Numbered from the stretch's first letter, positions 1-8,476 are shown. The stretch is DNA of 64,000 bases from Conexibacter sp. S30A1 (GCF_023330665.1 NZ_CP097127.1:1302001-1366000); one strand, 5' to 3'. Translations and numbers: made by a program. The notes: a model not told the origin generated them from the sequence alone.

Positions 1-2
1 AA

Positions 3-1085
3 CCGGGTGCGAGCGTGCTGGTCGCGGTCGATGACACGCTGCTGAAACGCAGGGGACGCCGGATCCACGGCACCTTTTGGCATCATGACGCGACCGCCAA
101 CAGCCGCTCAGGCTCGGTCGCCTGGGGGAACAACTGGGTGTGCGCCGGGATCTGTGTCAAGCTGCCGTTTCTGGAGCGCACGGTCTGTTTGCCGGTTCTG
201 TTCCGGTTGTGGCAGCCGCGGCGCAAACAGTTTGTCCAGCAGCACAAGCCCGATCCTGAGCGGCCCGGGAAGGTCACGCTGGCCAGGGAGCTTGTCTGCC
301 TGCTTGCCACCCGGCTACCCGGCCGGATGATCGACGTGGTCGGTGACAGCGCCTACATCAGCCAGGCGTGGCGTGGCGTTGGGGATCATGTGAGGATCAC
401 CAGCCGCCTGCGTGTGAACGCCACGCTCTATGCCCCCGCGCCGCCACGCACCGGCAAACGCGGCCGGCCACGCGAATGGGGAGAGCGGCTCGCAACGCTC
501 AAGCAGCTCGCAACCAGCCCGGCCACCAAGTGGGCTCAAGCGACCGTCCGGCGCTACAACAAAACCGAGACCCTCCAGCTGGCCGAGATCAACTGCCTAT
601 GGGAGCCGCTGGGTTCTGAGACCCCCGTCCGGGTGATCCTCGTCAAAGACCCCGCCAAGCCCTCCGGCTACCAGATCGCGTTGATCACCACCGACCCGAG
701 CGCCACGCCCGCGCAGATCGTTGAGCGCTACGCAGACCGCTGGCCGATCGAAGTCGCCTTCCAGGACGGCAAAGAGATCTTCGGGATCGGCGATGCCCGC
801 AACCGGACCGAGAAAGCCGTGCAACGGACCGTCCCATTCCAGTTCCTGGCGATGGACCTCACGACCATCTGGTACGCCATTTACGGACATCACCCCGACA
901 TCGTCACAGAGCACCGCGCCCGCGCCCCCTGGTATGTCTCCAAGACCACCCCATCATTCCAGGACATGCTCGCCAAGCTACGACGAGTGATCATCGCCAC
1001 CCAATTTCAGCCACAACAGGCCCGAACGCCCACAACCCGAGAAATCAGCGCAGTCCAGCAAGCATGGGCAGCCGCCGGCCTATGA
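3..1085 (+). CDS. DDE transposase (IS4/IS701-like), 5' end outside window
   Basis: Cut-and-paste transposase. The frame is open to the first base of the window, so the N-terminus is missing; GTG at 15 is only the first internal start-like codon. Visible motifs fit an RNase H-like DDE enzyme of the IS4/IS701 group: an early Asp in VAVDDTLLKRRGRR, a second in IDVVGDSAYI, and a C-terminal YADRWPIEVAFQDGKE that matches the Y-R-E-K signature carrying the catalytic Glu. The C-terminus ends normally at TGA. The right end of the element should lie between 1085 and about 1120, directly against an IS256 remnant. Whether it is active cannot be judged without the 5' part. Confidence 0.8.
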   Translation, partial: PGASVLVAVDDTLLKRRGRRIHGTFWHHDATANSRSGSVAWGNNWVCAGICVKLPFLERTVCLPVLFRLWQPRRKQFVQQHKPDPERPGKVTLARELVCLLATRLPGRMIDVVGDSAYISQAWRGVGDHVRITSRLRVNATLYAPAPPRTGKRGRPREWGERLATLKQLATSPATKWAQATVRRYNKTETLQLAEINCLWEPLGSETPVRVILVKDPAKPSGYQIALITTDPSATPAQIVERYADRWPIEVAFQDGKEIFGIGDARNRTEKAVQRTVPFQFLAMDLTTIWYAIYGHHPDIVTEHRARAPWYVSKTTPSFQDMLAKLRRVIIATQFQPQQARTPTTREISAVQQAWAAAGL

Positions 1086-1738
1086 ACTGCGAAACCCGAG
1101 GCACTGAGATGGAGGACCCGTTTGTCAAATGTTGTGTATGAGCGATGACGAGATGATCAGGCGGTGACCCCTCGGCCTGCTGTCCGTCGTCTCCGTGGTT
1201 GTCGTTGTCTGTGACCCGGATGCCGTCCTTGAACCTGGCGCCGTCGAGCACGTCAGCGACGAGCTCGTGGCCGTTGAACCTGCGCCAGCGTTCCTGCGCG
1301 GTGGCCAGTAGCTTGTAGGCCATCGCGAGCGCGGCTGTCTTGGAGCCCGCGCCCTTGGTGACCCGGGTGTGCAGCCGAACCGTGGCAAACGCGCTCTCGA
1401 TCGGGTTGGTGGTCCGCAGGTGGCGCCAGTGCTCGGCGGGGCAGTCATAGAGCGCGGTCAGATCTGTCCAGTCACGATCGAGCTTGGCAAGCGCCTTGGG
1501 ATGCTTGGCGCCGTATTCCTTCCGGAAGATCTCGAGCGCGCCGCGGGCGTCGTTGCGTGTCGGGGCCGCGATGATCTCGTCCAGGTGCTGCTTGGCCTTG
1601 GACTGCATGCGCTTGGGGAAGCAGTCGATGATGTTCCCCGACGCGTGAAACCAGCAGCGCTGCTCTGAGGCGCCGGGGTAGACGTCTCTGAGCGCAGCCC
1701 ACGCACCCAACGCGCCGTCGCAGACGACGAGCAAGAGA
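1045..1738 (-). pseudogene. IS256 (mutator) transposase, C-terminal fragment A
   Basis: Truncated IS256-family transposase on the minus strand. It retains the second catalytic Asp in VVCDGALGAW, the conserved QRCWFHASGNI segment and the catalytic Glu in RTTNPIESAFATVRL. The first third of the protein, with the first Asp, is missing: homology stops at about 1738, where an oppositely oriented IS256 fragment begins. The frame runs past the usual C-terminus to a stop at 1045, so the last 30 or so residues are probably read-through into neighbouring IS DNA. Sequence at about 1121-1136 (core TTGTCAAATGTTGTG) could be the terminal repeat of this element. The fragment cannot be functional alone. Confidence 0.75.
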
Positions 1739-2088
1739 TGCGGGCGCTGATCGCCCAGCTGACCGACAGCGGCTACCACTCAGCGGCCGCGTGCCTGGCC
1801 GACGACCTGGCCGCGCTGCTGGTCCGCCTGAAGTACCCGCTCAGGCACCGCCGCAAGCGGCGGTCAACGAACCCGCTCGAGCGCTCACTCGGCGAAGTCC
1901 GCCGCCGCACCAACCTCATCGGCCGGTTCCCCGGCGAGAGCAGCTGCCTGCCGCTGTGCCGGGCAGTGCTCGACCTGATCATCACCCAGTCCACCAAGGT
2001 GGTGTCCACCGACCTCGAGCACCAAGCGCTCAAGCGCCTCAAAGACAGGCACCCCGTCCCCGGCCCCGAGGAGGTGGCTGCCGCCTGA
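1738..2088 (+). pseudogene. IS256 (mutator) transposase, C-terminal fragment B
   Basis: A second, different IS256-type C-terminal fragment on the plus strand. The recognisable part is RRSTNPLERSLGEVRRRT followed by IGRFPGESSC and CRAVLDLII, which correspond to the catalytic Glu region and the tail of the family. Everything upstream of about residue 1 of this open frame is absent, because the sequence before 1738 belongs to fragment A in the other orientation. ATG 1739 is therefore an accidental start and the gene is broken. It belongs to a different IS256 subgroup from fragment A, judging from the different residues around the Glu (NPLERSLG versus NPIESAFA). Confidence 0.7.
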
Positions 2089-2419
2089 GATAAAACCCAG
2101 GTAAGCAACGGAGCCTACGCCGTCACGAATCTACAGCGGCACAGGGACGCCACCGACGGGTGGATCGTGGCCTCAAACTTCAACGACGAGGCGCTTGGCA
2201 GCTTCACCCCGAGACATAGGCACTCGTCACACCTCTTCTACCGCCTCGACCGAGCCCGCGACCGGGAAGCGTTTGCCACCGGACGCGCCAGCGTCGCGGC
2301 GGAGCGCCGCGACGAAAGCTCCAAACAAAGGCGCCCAAGGCGGCGCACATGGACCAACTGACACAAATTAGTTACGAATGAGTCTTGTTTGCCCACACCC
2401 CGCGGCTCATGCTTCTGGC
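2089..2419. other. Intergenic stretch after IS remnants, no recognised gene
   Basis: No gene is recognised here. One plus-strand frame is open from about 2101 to 2361 and reads like ordinary protein in its first half (around DGWIVASNFNDEALG), then becomes Arg/Ser-rich. It lacks a convincing start and ribosome site, so it may be a scrap of a gene cut by the upstream IS insertion. The base composition falls near 2360-2385 (ACACAAATTAGTTACGAATG), which could hold a promoter for the next small gene. Confidence 0.35.
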
Positions 2420-2635
2420 ATGCAACCGATCGATCGTCGAGAGCTCGCTGAGCGCCGGATGCTGGCGCTGTTGGAGGACAGCGGGCTACCGCTGCCAGAC
2501 GAGGTGCAACATGGGACCGATTGCGTTCGCTTCCTCTGGCTTGACCGACGGGTCGCTGTGGTCGTTGAGCTCGACGAGGAGTTCGAGGCCGCTGACGCCA
2601 ATGGCGCCAACACGCGGGAGGGCATCACGGCGTGA
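2420..2635 (+). CDS. Small protein resembling the start of a DUF559 nuclease-like domain
   Basis: About 71 residues from ATG 2420; an upstream in-frame ATG at 2378 would add 14 residues. The stretch RRELAERRMLALLEDSGLP followed by VRFLWLDRRVAVVVELDEE resembles the N-terminal half of DUF559 proteins, which are restriction-endonuclease-like and usually read ...FLALLRxxGLP...VDFLWxxxxLVVELDG. Here the protein stops soon after the VELDE strand, before the later catalytic residues expected in that fold. It may be a truncated relic or a short family of its own. It lies between IS debris and a convergent acetyltransferase gene. Confidence 0.4.
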   Translation: MQPIDRRELAERRMLALLEDSGLPLPDEVQHGTDCVRFLWLDRRVAVVVELDEEFEAADANGANTREGITA

Positions 2636-2678
2636 GGTGAACCGCGCCGCCCGTCCGCACCTCTCCCCCCAAGGCTGG

Positions 2679-3563
2679 TCAGCAGCCGCCGCCACCGGCG
2701 GCGGCTGCGCCGCCGGCCGAGTCCGCCTGAACGGACGGCGGCAGCACCGCATGGCAGTAGCGGTACTGCTCGTGGAAGCCGAGACTGCGATAGAGCGCAA
2801 TGCCAGCGGTGTTCGCGCCGAACACCTGAAGGTAGGTCAGCGGCGCTGCGTGCTGCGCGAGCATGCCCCGCACAAGCCATTTGCCGACCCCTCGGCGACG
2901 CCATTCGGGTGCCACAGCGATGCAGTAGAGGCCGACGATGCCGTCAAGCTCGACGCTGATCCCCACCGCCCGGCCGGGCGCGTGGGCAAAGCGCGCGGTC
3001 CCGGCCATCTTCTGAAACACGGTCTGCACGTGCGCATCGGCATCGGGACGGGGGTCGCAGTGCGTCCACGTCGAGACCCACTCAGGTGTGGGAGAGTCAG
3101 TCACCGTCAGCGCGAGGCCCTCATCACCGACGAGGTCGGCCAACCCTGACCCGAATGGCGCCACGCCGGCCAACCCGGCGGCGATCTGCGCGGTGTCGCC
3201 GGTCATGACCACCACAGGCTGCTGAACCACCCATCCGCGCGCGCCCAGCTCGCGGAGCAGCAGGGGGTGGCTTGAGAGAGGACTCACCTGGACCCCACAG
3301 GCGATCCCGTGCTCGCTGGCAAAGGCAGCGGCCGCGGCCAGGCCGCGCTCATAGGCGTCAAGCGAAAGCGGGCGCGCCGGCGTCAGCGCGTGGTTTGAAC
3401 GTCCGCGTCCTTCGAGGCCCGGGGTCGCGCGCAGCGCCCACCCTTCAGAGGTGGTCTCGTGGACCTCGGCCGGCCAGGCGTGCAAGCAGTGCTCTTCCAC
3501 CGCTTCGACCAGCTCAAGGCCGGTTGGGGCAGGACCGACCGTCACCGCTGGCTTGTCCGCAAC
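2679..3563 (-). CDS. GNAT-family N-acetyltransferase
   Basis: Likely transfers an acetyl group from acetyl-CoA to an amine of an unknown small molecule or protein. The C-terminal third carries the acetyl-CoA binding motif A, VAPEWRRRGVGKWLVRGML, and motif B with ALYRSLGFHE. The N-terminal half is a diverged domain, giving about 295 residues, the length of tandem or N-extended GNAT proteins. The GTG at 3563 is chosen as start because residues further upstream lie inside arsR. It overlaps the arsR end by 22 nt, so the two are probably co-transcribed. The C-terminus is Gly/Ala-rich and encoded by a perfect hairpin. Confidence 0.75.
   Translation of the reverse strand, partial: VADKPAVTVGPAPTGLELVEAVEEHCLHAWPAEVHETTSEGWALRATPGLEGRGRSNHALTPARPLSLDAYERGLAAAAAFASEHGIACGVQVSPLSSHPLLLRELGARGWVVQQPVVVMTGDTAQIAAGLAGVAPFGSGLADLVGDEGLALTVTDSPTPEWVSTWTHCDPRPDADAHVQTVFQKMAGTARFAHAPGRAVGISVELDGIVGLYCIAVAPEWRRRGVGKWLVRGMLAQHAAPLTYLQVFGANTAGIALYRSLGFHEQYRYCHAVLPPSVQADSAGGAAAAGGGGC
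2682..2708 (-). terminator. GC hairpin at the 3' end of the GNAT gene
   Basis: A perfect 12-bp stem (2682-2693 with 2697-2708) and a 3-nt loop lie over the last codons of the acetyltransferase gene, which end in Gly/Ala repeats. No T-tract follows in the minus direction, so termination would have to rely on the strong stem alone. The Gly/Ala-rich protein tail may simply reflect this repeat. Confidence 0.35.
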
Positions 3564-3862
3564 ACGGCGTCCAGCAGGCCCGGGAAGGATGCCTCGAGCG
3601 CCTCGACCTCCAAGCGGTTGAAACGGCACTTGCCGTCGGCGCGCTGTGATACCACGCCCGCCTCGCGCAGCACGCGAAAGTGGTGCGAGCAGGTTGACTT
3701 GGCGACCGTGACATCCAGGCTGTTGCAGGTGTGTTCGGCGCCATCAGCGAGCTGGGAGACGATGCTCAACCGCACCGGGTCACTCAGTGCGTGCAGCACG
3801 GCGGGCAGGCTGAGCGGCCCAACGGCTCCAACCTCAGCCGGATCCGCGACGGCAAGGCTCAC
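3542..3862 (-). CDS. ArsR/SmtB-family winged-helix repressor
   Basis: A 106-residue DNA-binding regulator of ArsR size. The order is family-typical: LHALSDPVRLSIVSQLAD helix, then the recognition region SLDVTVAKSTCSHHFRVLREAG and the wing RADGKCRFNRLEVEALE. There is no clear metal-binding ELCVCDL-type motif in helix 3, so it may sense an organic ligand rather than a metal. It is divergent from the DHA2 exporter at 4103, and a near-perfect inverted repeat sits between them. The simplest reading is that it represses its own operon and the exporter until the exported compound appears. Confidence 0.85.
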   Translation of the reverse strand: MSLAVADPAEVGAVGPLSLPAVLHALSDPVRLSIVSQLADGAEHTCNSLDVTVAKSTCSHHFRVLREAGVVSQRADGKCRFNRLEVEALEASFPGLLDAVLRTSQR

Positions 3863-3914
3863 GATTCGCCCAGCTCGGACGTTTCATCATGCGCAGGCCG
3901 CATATCACGATCAT

Positions 3915-3963
3915 AGTACGACAAGCGTCGAACGGTGCGCTATAGTTCGATGCTCGTCGTACT
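3915..3963. promoter_or_regulatory. Long inverted repeat, candidate ArsR operator
   Basis: Two 19-nt arms (3915-3933 and 3945-3963) match as an inverted repeat with two mismatches and an 11-nt spacer. The outer part reads AGTACGACAAGCG on the left and its near complement on the right. It lies in the divergent region between arsR (start 3862) and the exporter (start 4103), and a TATAGT box falls in the spacer and right arm at 3941-3946. The symmetry and position suit a dimeric winged-helix repressor. Confidence 0.55.
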
Positions 3964-4102
3964 GAACGCGCAGTGGTGAGCACATGAACTTGGCGGTAGT
4001 GCTCAACAAGCGCAGGCGCTCCTGGGCCGCGGTGGTCCCGGAGTGCGGCGAGCTCGCGGGCTGGAGAGGGTCTGAAAACGCGCCTAACACGGAGACCAAT
4101 CG

Positions 4103-5575
4103 ATGACCGAAACCCTGAAGTCAAAAGCCACGCCGCATCTGACCGCAACGCTGATCCTCGCCTGCCTAGCCCAGTTCATGGTGGTGTTGGACGTCTCGGT
4201 TGTCAACGTCGCGCTGCCATCGATGAAGCATGCGCTGGACTTCTCTGAGTCCGGGCTGCAATGGGTCGTCAACGCCTACACCGTGACCTTTGCCGGGTTC
4301 CTGCTGCTCGGCGGGCGGGCCGCCGACCTGTTGGGCCGCCGCAAGGTGTTCGTGGCGGGACTCCTCCTGTTTGCGCTCGCGTCGCTGGCGGGCGGTCTTG
4401 CGGACACCCGCTCGATGCTGATCGGCGCGCGGCTCGTGCAGGGCCTCGGCGGCGCCATCGTGGCGCCAGCTTCACTTTCGATTCTGACCAGCACCTTCAC
4501 CGAGCCCAAGGAGCGTCACCGCGCCGTTGGCCTGTGGGGCGCGATGGGCGGCGCGGGAGGCGCGGCGGGCGTGTTGGCAGGAGGCGTGATCACCGACCTG
4601 CTGGACTGGCGCTGGATCCTCTTCATCAACCTGCCGATCGGCCTGGCCACCGCGTACTTCTCGCTGCGCATGCTGGCCGAGGGACGCAACGAGAACGCCA
4701 TGCGCAACTTCGACCTCGGTGGCGCACTGACCGCAACGCTTGGCCTCTCGGCGCTGGTCTACGGGATCGTTCGAACGAACACGTCCGGCTGGGGTAACCC
4801 GACGACGATCGTTGCGATCGCCACCGGGCTCGGCCTGCTGGCCCTGTTCCTGCTGATCGAGGGCCGCTTCGCCAAGGCACCGCTGATGCCCCTGCGCCTG
4901 TTTCGCTCGCGACAGCTGTCGGCGGCAAACCTGGTCATCGGGCTGGTTGGTGCTTCGACCTTTGCGATGTGGTTCTTCCTGTCTCTCTACCTGCAGGAGG
5001 TGCTCGGCTACTCACCGATCAAGACCGGTCTGGTGTTCCTGCCGATGACGCTTGCGATCGTCGTGGGCTCGACGATCGCCTCGCGGGTCACGATGCGCTT
5101 CGGCGCCAAGCGGCTTTTGCTGATCGGCATGACGGTGCTGGCCGTTGGCATGTTCTCGCTGAGCGACATCGGCGTGCGGGGCAACTACCTGGGTGAGCTG
5201 CTGATTCCGGGTCTGCTCACCTCCTTTGCGATGCCCTTCGCCTTCATACCTGGCACGATCGCCGCCACCTCAGGGGTCGCGCCACACGAGGCCGGGCTGG
5301 CCTCAGCCGTCGCCAACACGGCACGGCTGTTCGGCGGCGCCCTTGGACTGGCGATCCTTGCGACGATCGCGACGTCCCGGTCGACGGCGCTGCTGCACCA
5401 CCCAACGGCAACCACGCACGTCGCCGCAGCGGCACTCGTCGGCGGCTTCAAGCTGGCGTTCGTGGTCGCCGGCGGGATCGCCGCAGCCGGAATCCTCGTC
5501 TCGCTGTTCGGCATGCCAGCCACGCGCCACAGCGAGGCGCTCACGCCGCAGACCCTCGCGATCGCGGAGATCTGA
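4103..5575 (+). CDS. DHA2-family (EmrB/QacA) drug-proton antiporter
   Basis: An inner-membrane MFS exporter of 490 residues with about 14 predicted membrane segments. Family signatures are visible: the motif C-like start LDVSVVNVALPSM in the first helix, LLGGRAADLLGRRKVF (motif A loop between helices 2 and 3) and RLVQGLGGAIVAPASLSIL (helix 4). These place it in the DHA2 group, which exports cationic dyes, antiseptics and antibiotics using proton motive force. A GGAGA ribosome site lies 7-11 nt before ATG 4103. It is divergent from an ArsR repressor. The substrate cannot be told from sequence. Confidence 0.9.
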   Translation: MTETLKSKATPHLTATLILACLAQFMVVLDVSVVNVALPSMKHALDFSESGLQWVVNAYTVTFAGFLLLGGRAADLLGRRKVFVAGLLLFALASLAGGLADTRSMLIGARLVQGLGGAIVAPASLSILTSTFTEPKERHRAVGLWGAMGGAGGAAGVLAGGVITDLLDWRWILFINLPIGLATAYFSLRMLAEGRNENAMRNFDLGGALTATLGLSALVYGIVRTNTSGWGNPTTIVAIATGLGLLALFLLIEGRFAKAPLMPLRLFRSRQLSAANLVIGLVGASTFAMWFFLSLYLQEVLGYSPIKTGLVFLPMTLAIVVGSTIASRVTMRFGAKRLLLIGMTVLAVGMFSLSDIGVRGNYLGELLIPGLLTSFAMPFAFIPGTIAATSGVAPHEAGLASAVANTARLFGGALGLAILATIATSRSTALLHHPTATTHVAAAALVGGFKLAFVVAGGIAAAGILVSLFGMPATRHSEALTPQTLAIAEI

Positions 5576-5610
5576 GCGACCGAAACGCGAGTTAGACGAA
5601 AATGCGTGGC

Positions 5611-6537
5611 ATGGCACGCATTTTCGTCACTCGCGAGCTCCCCGGAGCAGCGCTCGCGCGGCTCAAGGGAAGCCACGACACAACCGTCTGGCCGGGGCAG
5701 CTTCCCCCCAGCTACGAGCAGCTGCGCGAGCATTCAGCCGAAGCCGACGCCCTGCTGACCCTGCTCACCGACCGGATCGACGCGCAGCTCATCGCGGGTG
5801 CGCCGAAGCTCCGGGTGATCGCCAATTACGCCGTTGGCTACGACAACATCGACGTGGCGGCCGCCGGCGCTCGCGGGATCCAGGTTGGCAACACGCCCGA
5901 CGCGCTGACCGACGCTACCGCAGACCTGACCTTCGCGCTGCTGATGGCGGCGGCCCGCCGGATCACCGAGGCGGCTGCGTTCGCGCGCAACGGGCAGTGG
6001 CAGACGTGGGAGCCAGCCGGCTTCCTCGGCGCAGACGTGCACGGCGCAACGCTCGGAATCATCGGGCTCGGCCGTATCGGGCAAGCGGTGGCACGCCGCG
6101 CCGCCGGTTTCGGGATGGAGGTCCTGACCACAGAGACCCGCGACCAGCACAACCTCGAGCATCTGCTCAGAAGATCTGACTTCGTCTCGATCCACCTGCC
6201 GCTGACTGACGGCACGCGCAAGCTGATCGGCGCGCAGGCGTTCGCGCTGATGAAGCCGACCGCGATTCTCGTCAACACCGCGCGCGGCGCGATCGTCGAC
6301 CGCGACGCGCTTGCCAAGGCGCTGCACACCGGCCAGCTCGCCGGCGCAGCCCTGGACGTCACAGACCCGGAGCCGCTTGCCGCAGACGATCCCCTGTGGA
6401 GCGCCCCGAACCTGCTGGTCGTCCCTCACATCGGCTCTGCCACCTGGTCGGCGCGTGAGCGCATGACCGAGATGGCGGTCGAGAACATCCTGGCCGGGCT
6501 GGCGGGCACGCCACTCCCCTACCCGGTGCCGGCCTGA
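5611..6537 (+). CDS. D-2-hydroxyacid dehydrogenase (glyoxylate/hydroxypyruvate reductase type)
   Basis: An NAD(P)-dependent cytosolic dehydrogenase that would interconvert a 2-keto acid and a D-2-hydroxy acid, probably glyoxylate/glycolate or hydroxypyruvate/D-glycerate. The substrate domain contains VIANYAVGYDNIDV, followed by the Rossmann motif LGIIGLGRIGQAVARR. Catalytic residues are seen as Arg in NTARGAIVDRDAL, Glu in DVTDPEPL and His in VVPHIGSAT. The length of 308 residues is slightly short for the family, with a compact loop near RDQHNLEHLL. The start at 5611 (MARIFVTR) is preferred over 5602 because the family usually begins this way. The next gene starts 15 nt downstream. Confidence 0.85.
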   Translation: MARIFVTRELPGAALARLKGSHDTTVWPGQLPPSYEQLREHSAEADALLTLLTDRIDAQLIAGAPKLRVIANYAVGYDNIDVAAAGARGIQVGNTPDALTDATADLTFALLMAAARRITEAAAFARNGQWQTWEPAGFLGADVHGATLGIIGLGRIGQAVARRAAGFGMEVLTTETRDQHNLEHLLRRSDFVSIHLPLTDGTRKLIGAQAFALMKPTAILVNTARGAIVDRDALAKALHTGQLAGAALDVTDPEPLAADDPLWSAPNLLVVPHIGSATWSARERMTEMAVENILAGLAGTPLPYPVPA

Positions 6538-6551
6538 GCCGGACGCAGACC

Positions 6552-7478
6552 ATGCGGATCGCCGTAGTCGACATCGGCACCAACACCACCAGGCTCTATG
6601 TGGCGGAGGTGACCGACGGCCGCTTCACCAGAGAGCTTGAGCGCGAAAGCCGGGTAACCCGCCTCGGCGCCGGGGTCGACGCCACCGGCCAGCTTGCAGA
6701 GGCGGCGCTCGAGCGCGAGTTCGCGGTGCTTGATGAGTTTCACGCGCTGATCGAGGAGTACGGCCATGACCGCGCCGTCGCGGTGATGACCAGTGCGGTC
6801 CGGGACGCGACCAACGGCCGCGAGTTCGCTCGTGAGGTTTCAGCCCACTACGGACTCGAGGCGCATGTGCTGTCCGGCGAAGAGGAGGCGCAGCTCACCT
6901 ACCGTGGCGCCACCGACGAGCTCGATCCCGATCCCGACGACCGCGGTACGCTCGTCTTCGACATCGGCGGCGGCTCAACCGAGCTCGTGATCGGCCACGG
7001 CCCAGAGCCGGACTTTCACGTCTCGACGCAGGTTGGCGTCGTGCGCCAGGCCGACCGCCACATCCACACCGACCCACCAACCACACAGCAGTTGCAGGCG
7101 GTCGCAGACGATGCCAGGGCGGCCCTGGAGCTGGCCGTGCCCGATGCCCGCCGGACCCGCCCCGGACGAGCCATCGGCGTGGCGGGAACACCCACCTCGC
7201 TGGCGGCTATCGCCCAGCGCCTTGAGCCCTACGACCCGTCGCGCGTGCACGGCTACAGGCTCAGCGCCAGCGAGCGCGATGCGATCCTCTCAAGGCTGGC
7301 GGCGATGCCGCTGCGGGAGCGCAAGCAGGTGCCCGGGCTGCACCCCGACCGAGCGGTCGCGATTCTCCCCGGAATCGTGATCCTCACAGAGATCATGCGG
7401 CTGTTCGCGCTCGACGAGATCGAAGTCTCTGAGCACGACATCCTGCGCGGCGCGGCGCTTCGCTACGCGACCCGCTGA
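6552..7478 (+). CDS. ppx: Ppx/GppA exopolyphosphatase-type phosphatase
   Basis: A member of the actin-like ASKHA phosphatases that hydrolyse polyphosphate or pppGpp. The N-terminal phosphate-binding loop VVDIGTNTTRLYVAEV and the second loop VFDIGGGSTELVIG are both intact, as is MTSAVRDATN. At 308 residues it is the short, single-module type common in actinobacteria and lacks the C-terminal HD domain of E. coli Ppx. A role in polyphosphate or stringent-response turnover is inferred from family. A strong terminator follows, so it probably ends an operon with the dehydrogenase. Confidence 0.85.
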   Translation: MRIAVVDIGTNTTRLYVAEVTDGRFTRELERESRVTRLGAGVDATGQLAEAALEREFAVLDEFHALIEEYGHDRAVAVMTSAVRDATNGREFAREVSAHYGLEAHVLSGEEEAQLTYRGATDELDPDPDDRGTLVFDIGGGSTELVIGHGPEPDFHVSTQVGVVRQADRHIHTDPPTTQQLQAVADDARAALELAVPDARRTRPGRAIGVAGTPTSLAAIAQRLEPYDPSRVHGYRLSASERDAILSRLAAMPLRERKQVPGLHPDRAVAILPGIVILTEIMRLFALDEIEVSEHDILRGAALRYATR

Positions 7479-7489
7479 ACGGCCACGCT

Positions 7490-7530
7490 CCTGCCGGGGG
7501 TCCCGCTGGACCCCCGGCAGGCCAAAGGTT
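7490..7530 (+). terminator. Intrinsic terminator after ppx
   Basis: A perfect 14-bp stem (7490-7503 with 7508-7521) with loop CGCT is followed by CCAAAGGTTTT. It lies 12 nt after the ppx stop. The core, read on the minus strand as GGTCCAGCGGGACC, also occurs in a palindrome inside mfd at 30474-30489, so it may be a repeated element that has been recruited as a terminator. Confidence 0.6.
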
Positions 7531-7595
7531 TTCGCCGGGCCGCCCGTCACGGGCGTAGACTCCGCGAGGTCGGTTTCACCGGATCGAGGTATCAC

Positions 7596-8309
7596 GTGCC
7601 CGGGGCACCCCCAGCGAAGCGACATCCGTACGACCAGTGGTCGCCTGACACGCGTGCGCTCGATTTGGTGGGGGACAAGTGGACGCTGCTGATCGTGCGC
7701 GACCTGACCACGGGGCCGCGGCGGTTCGTGGAACTGCAGCGAGTGCTGCCCGGCATCTCAACCGAGCAGCTGCGCTCGCGCCTGAACCGCATGGTCGCCG
7801 ACGGCCTGCTGACCCGAACCCGCTACCGCGAGGTACCGCCGCGCGTCGACTACGAGCTCACCCCACGCGCGCGCGAGCTGCTGCCCGTGCTGGCGCAGCT
7901 GGCGATCTGGGGCCTTACGTGGGCCTGGAGCGAGCCGCGCGACCAGGAGCGCGTCGACATCGGCGCGATTCTGCGCCTGCTGCCGGGGCTGGTCGACGCC
8001 CATGAGCACCCGGGGGTCGTGGAATGCGTCGTCACCGATGGCGCCAGGGACGGCGGTGCCTTTCACGCAACGCTGACGCTTACGGCCGCAGCCTGCACCA
8101 TGGAGGAGCGACCGGCCGTCGCCCCGACCGCCCGCATCTCGGGCGACAAAGACGCCTGGATCGCCGCCCTGTCCCCGGGCGGCAGCCCAAGCGCGCTGCG
8201 CGTGAGCGGCGAGCGGCCTCTCGCCGAGCAGCTGCTGACCGCGCTGAGCACTCACCGCCGCGCCGCGCCCGAGACGGTGGCAGAGGACGACGCCAACACC
8301 GGCAGGTGA
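7596..8309 (+). CDS. HxlR-family transcriptional regulator with C-terminal extension
   Basis: A winged-helix regulator. The first 110 residues carry the HxlR pattern LVGDKWTLLIVRDLTTGPRR, then PGISTEQLRSRLNRMVADG and the wing VPPRVDYELTPRAREL. Family members often control redox or aldehyde-response genes, but no target is evident here. Residues 115-237 form an extra domain like the small SCP2-like tail seen in some actinobacterial HxlR proteins, which might bind a ligand. GTG 7596 is used as start because the conserved HxlR N-terminus begins shortly after it. Downstream is a tRNA gene on the other strand. Confidence 0.8.
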   Translation: MPGAPPAKRHPYDQWSPDTRALDLVGDKWTLLIVRDLTTGPRRFVELQRVLPGISTEQLRSRLNRMVADGLLTRTRYREVPPRVDYELTPRARELLPVLAQLAIWGLTWAWSEPRDQERVDIGAILRLLPGLVDAHEHPGVVECVVTDGARDGGAFHATLTLTAAACTMEERPAVAPTARISGDKDAWIAALSPGGSPSALRVSGERPLAEQLLTALSTHRRAAPETVAEDDANTGR

Positions 8310-8310
8310 G

Positions 8311-8395
8311 TACCCGGGGCGGGGATCGAACCCGCAGCTCCCTCGCGGGAAGCGGTTTTTAAGACCGCCGACTTTGCCAATTTGTCTACCCGGGC
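8311..8395 (-). tRNA. tRNA-Leu (anticodon UAA)
   Basis: An 85-nt class II tRNA. Read on the minus strand it has acceptor stem GCCCGGG with CCCGGGT, discriminator A, anticodon loop CTTAAAA (anticodon TAA), a long variable arm of the kind found in Leu tRNAs, and T-arm GCGGGTTCGATCCCCGC. CCA is not encoded. The first acceptor pair is G-U. A TAAGAT box at 8414-8419 lies 18 nt upstream and may be its -10. The left end of an IS605 element begins less than 85 nt further upstream. Confidence 0.92.
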
Positions 8396-8476
8396 CAGGC
8401 TGGCTGGAGGCTGATCTTACGGGACCCACGACCCGCAGCCACGCGCATGCTCGCCCCACCGAATTGCGGCGGGGTG

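Noticed and set aside
2385-3149. A 254-codon plus-strand frame across the start of the GNAT region
   Set aside because: It is Arg/Ala-rich antisense of the GNAT gene with no family pattern; the short frame at 2420-2635 has a better protein-like pattern.
3929-3950. A possible LexA (SOS) box, TCGAAC...GTTCGA
   Set aside because: The spacing of 11 nt is far from the 4-nt centre of actinobacterial SOS boxes, and it is better explained as the inner part of the larger ArsR-type palindrome.
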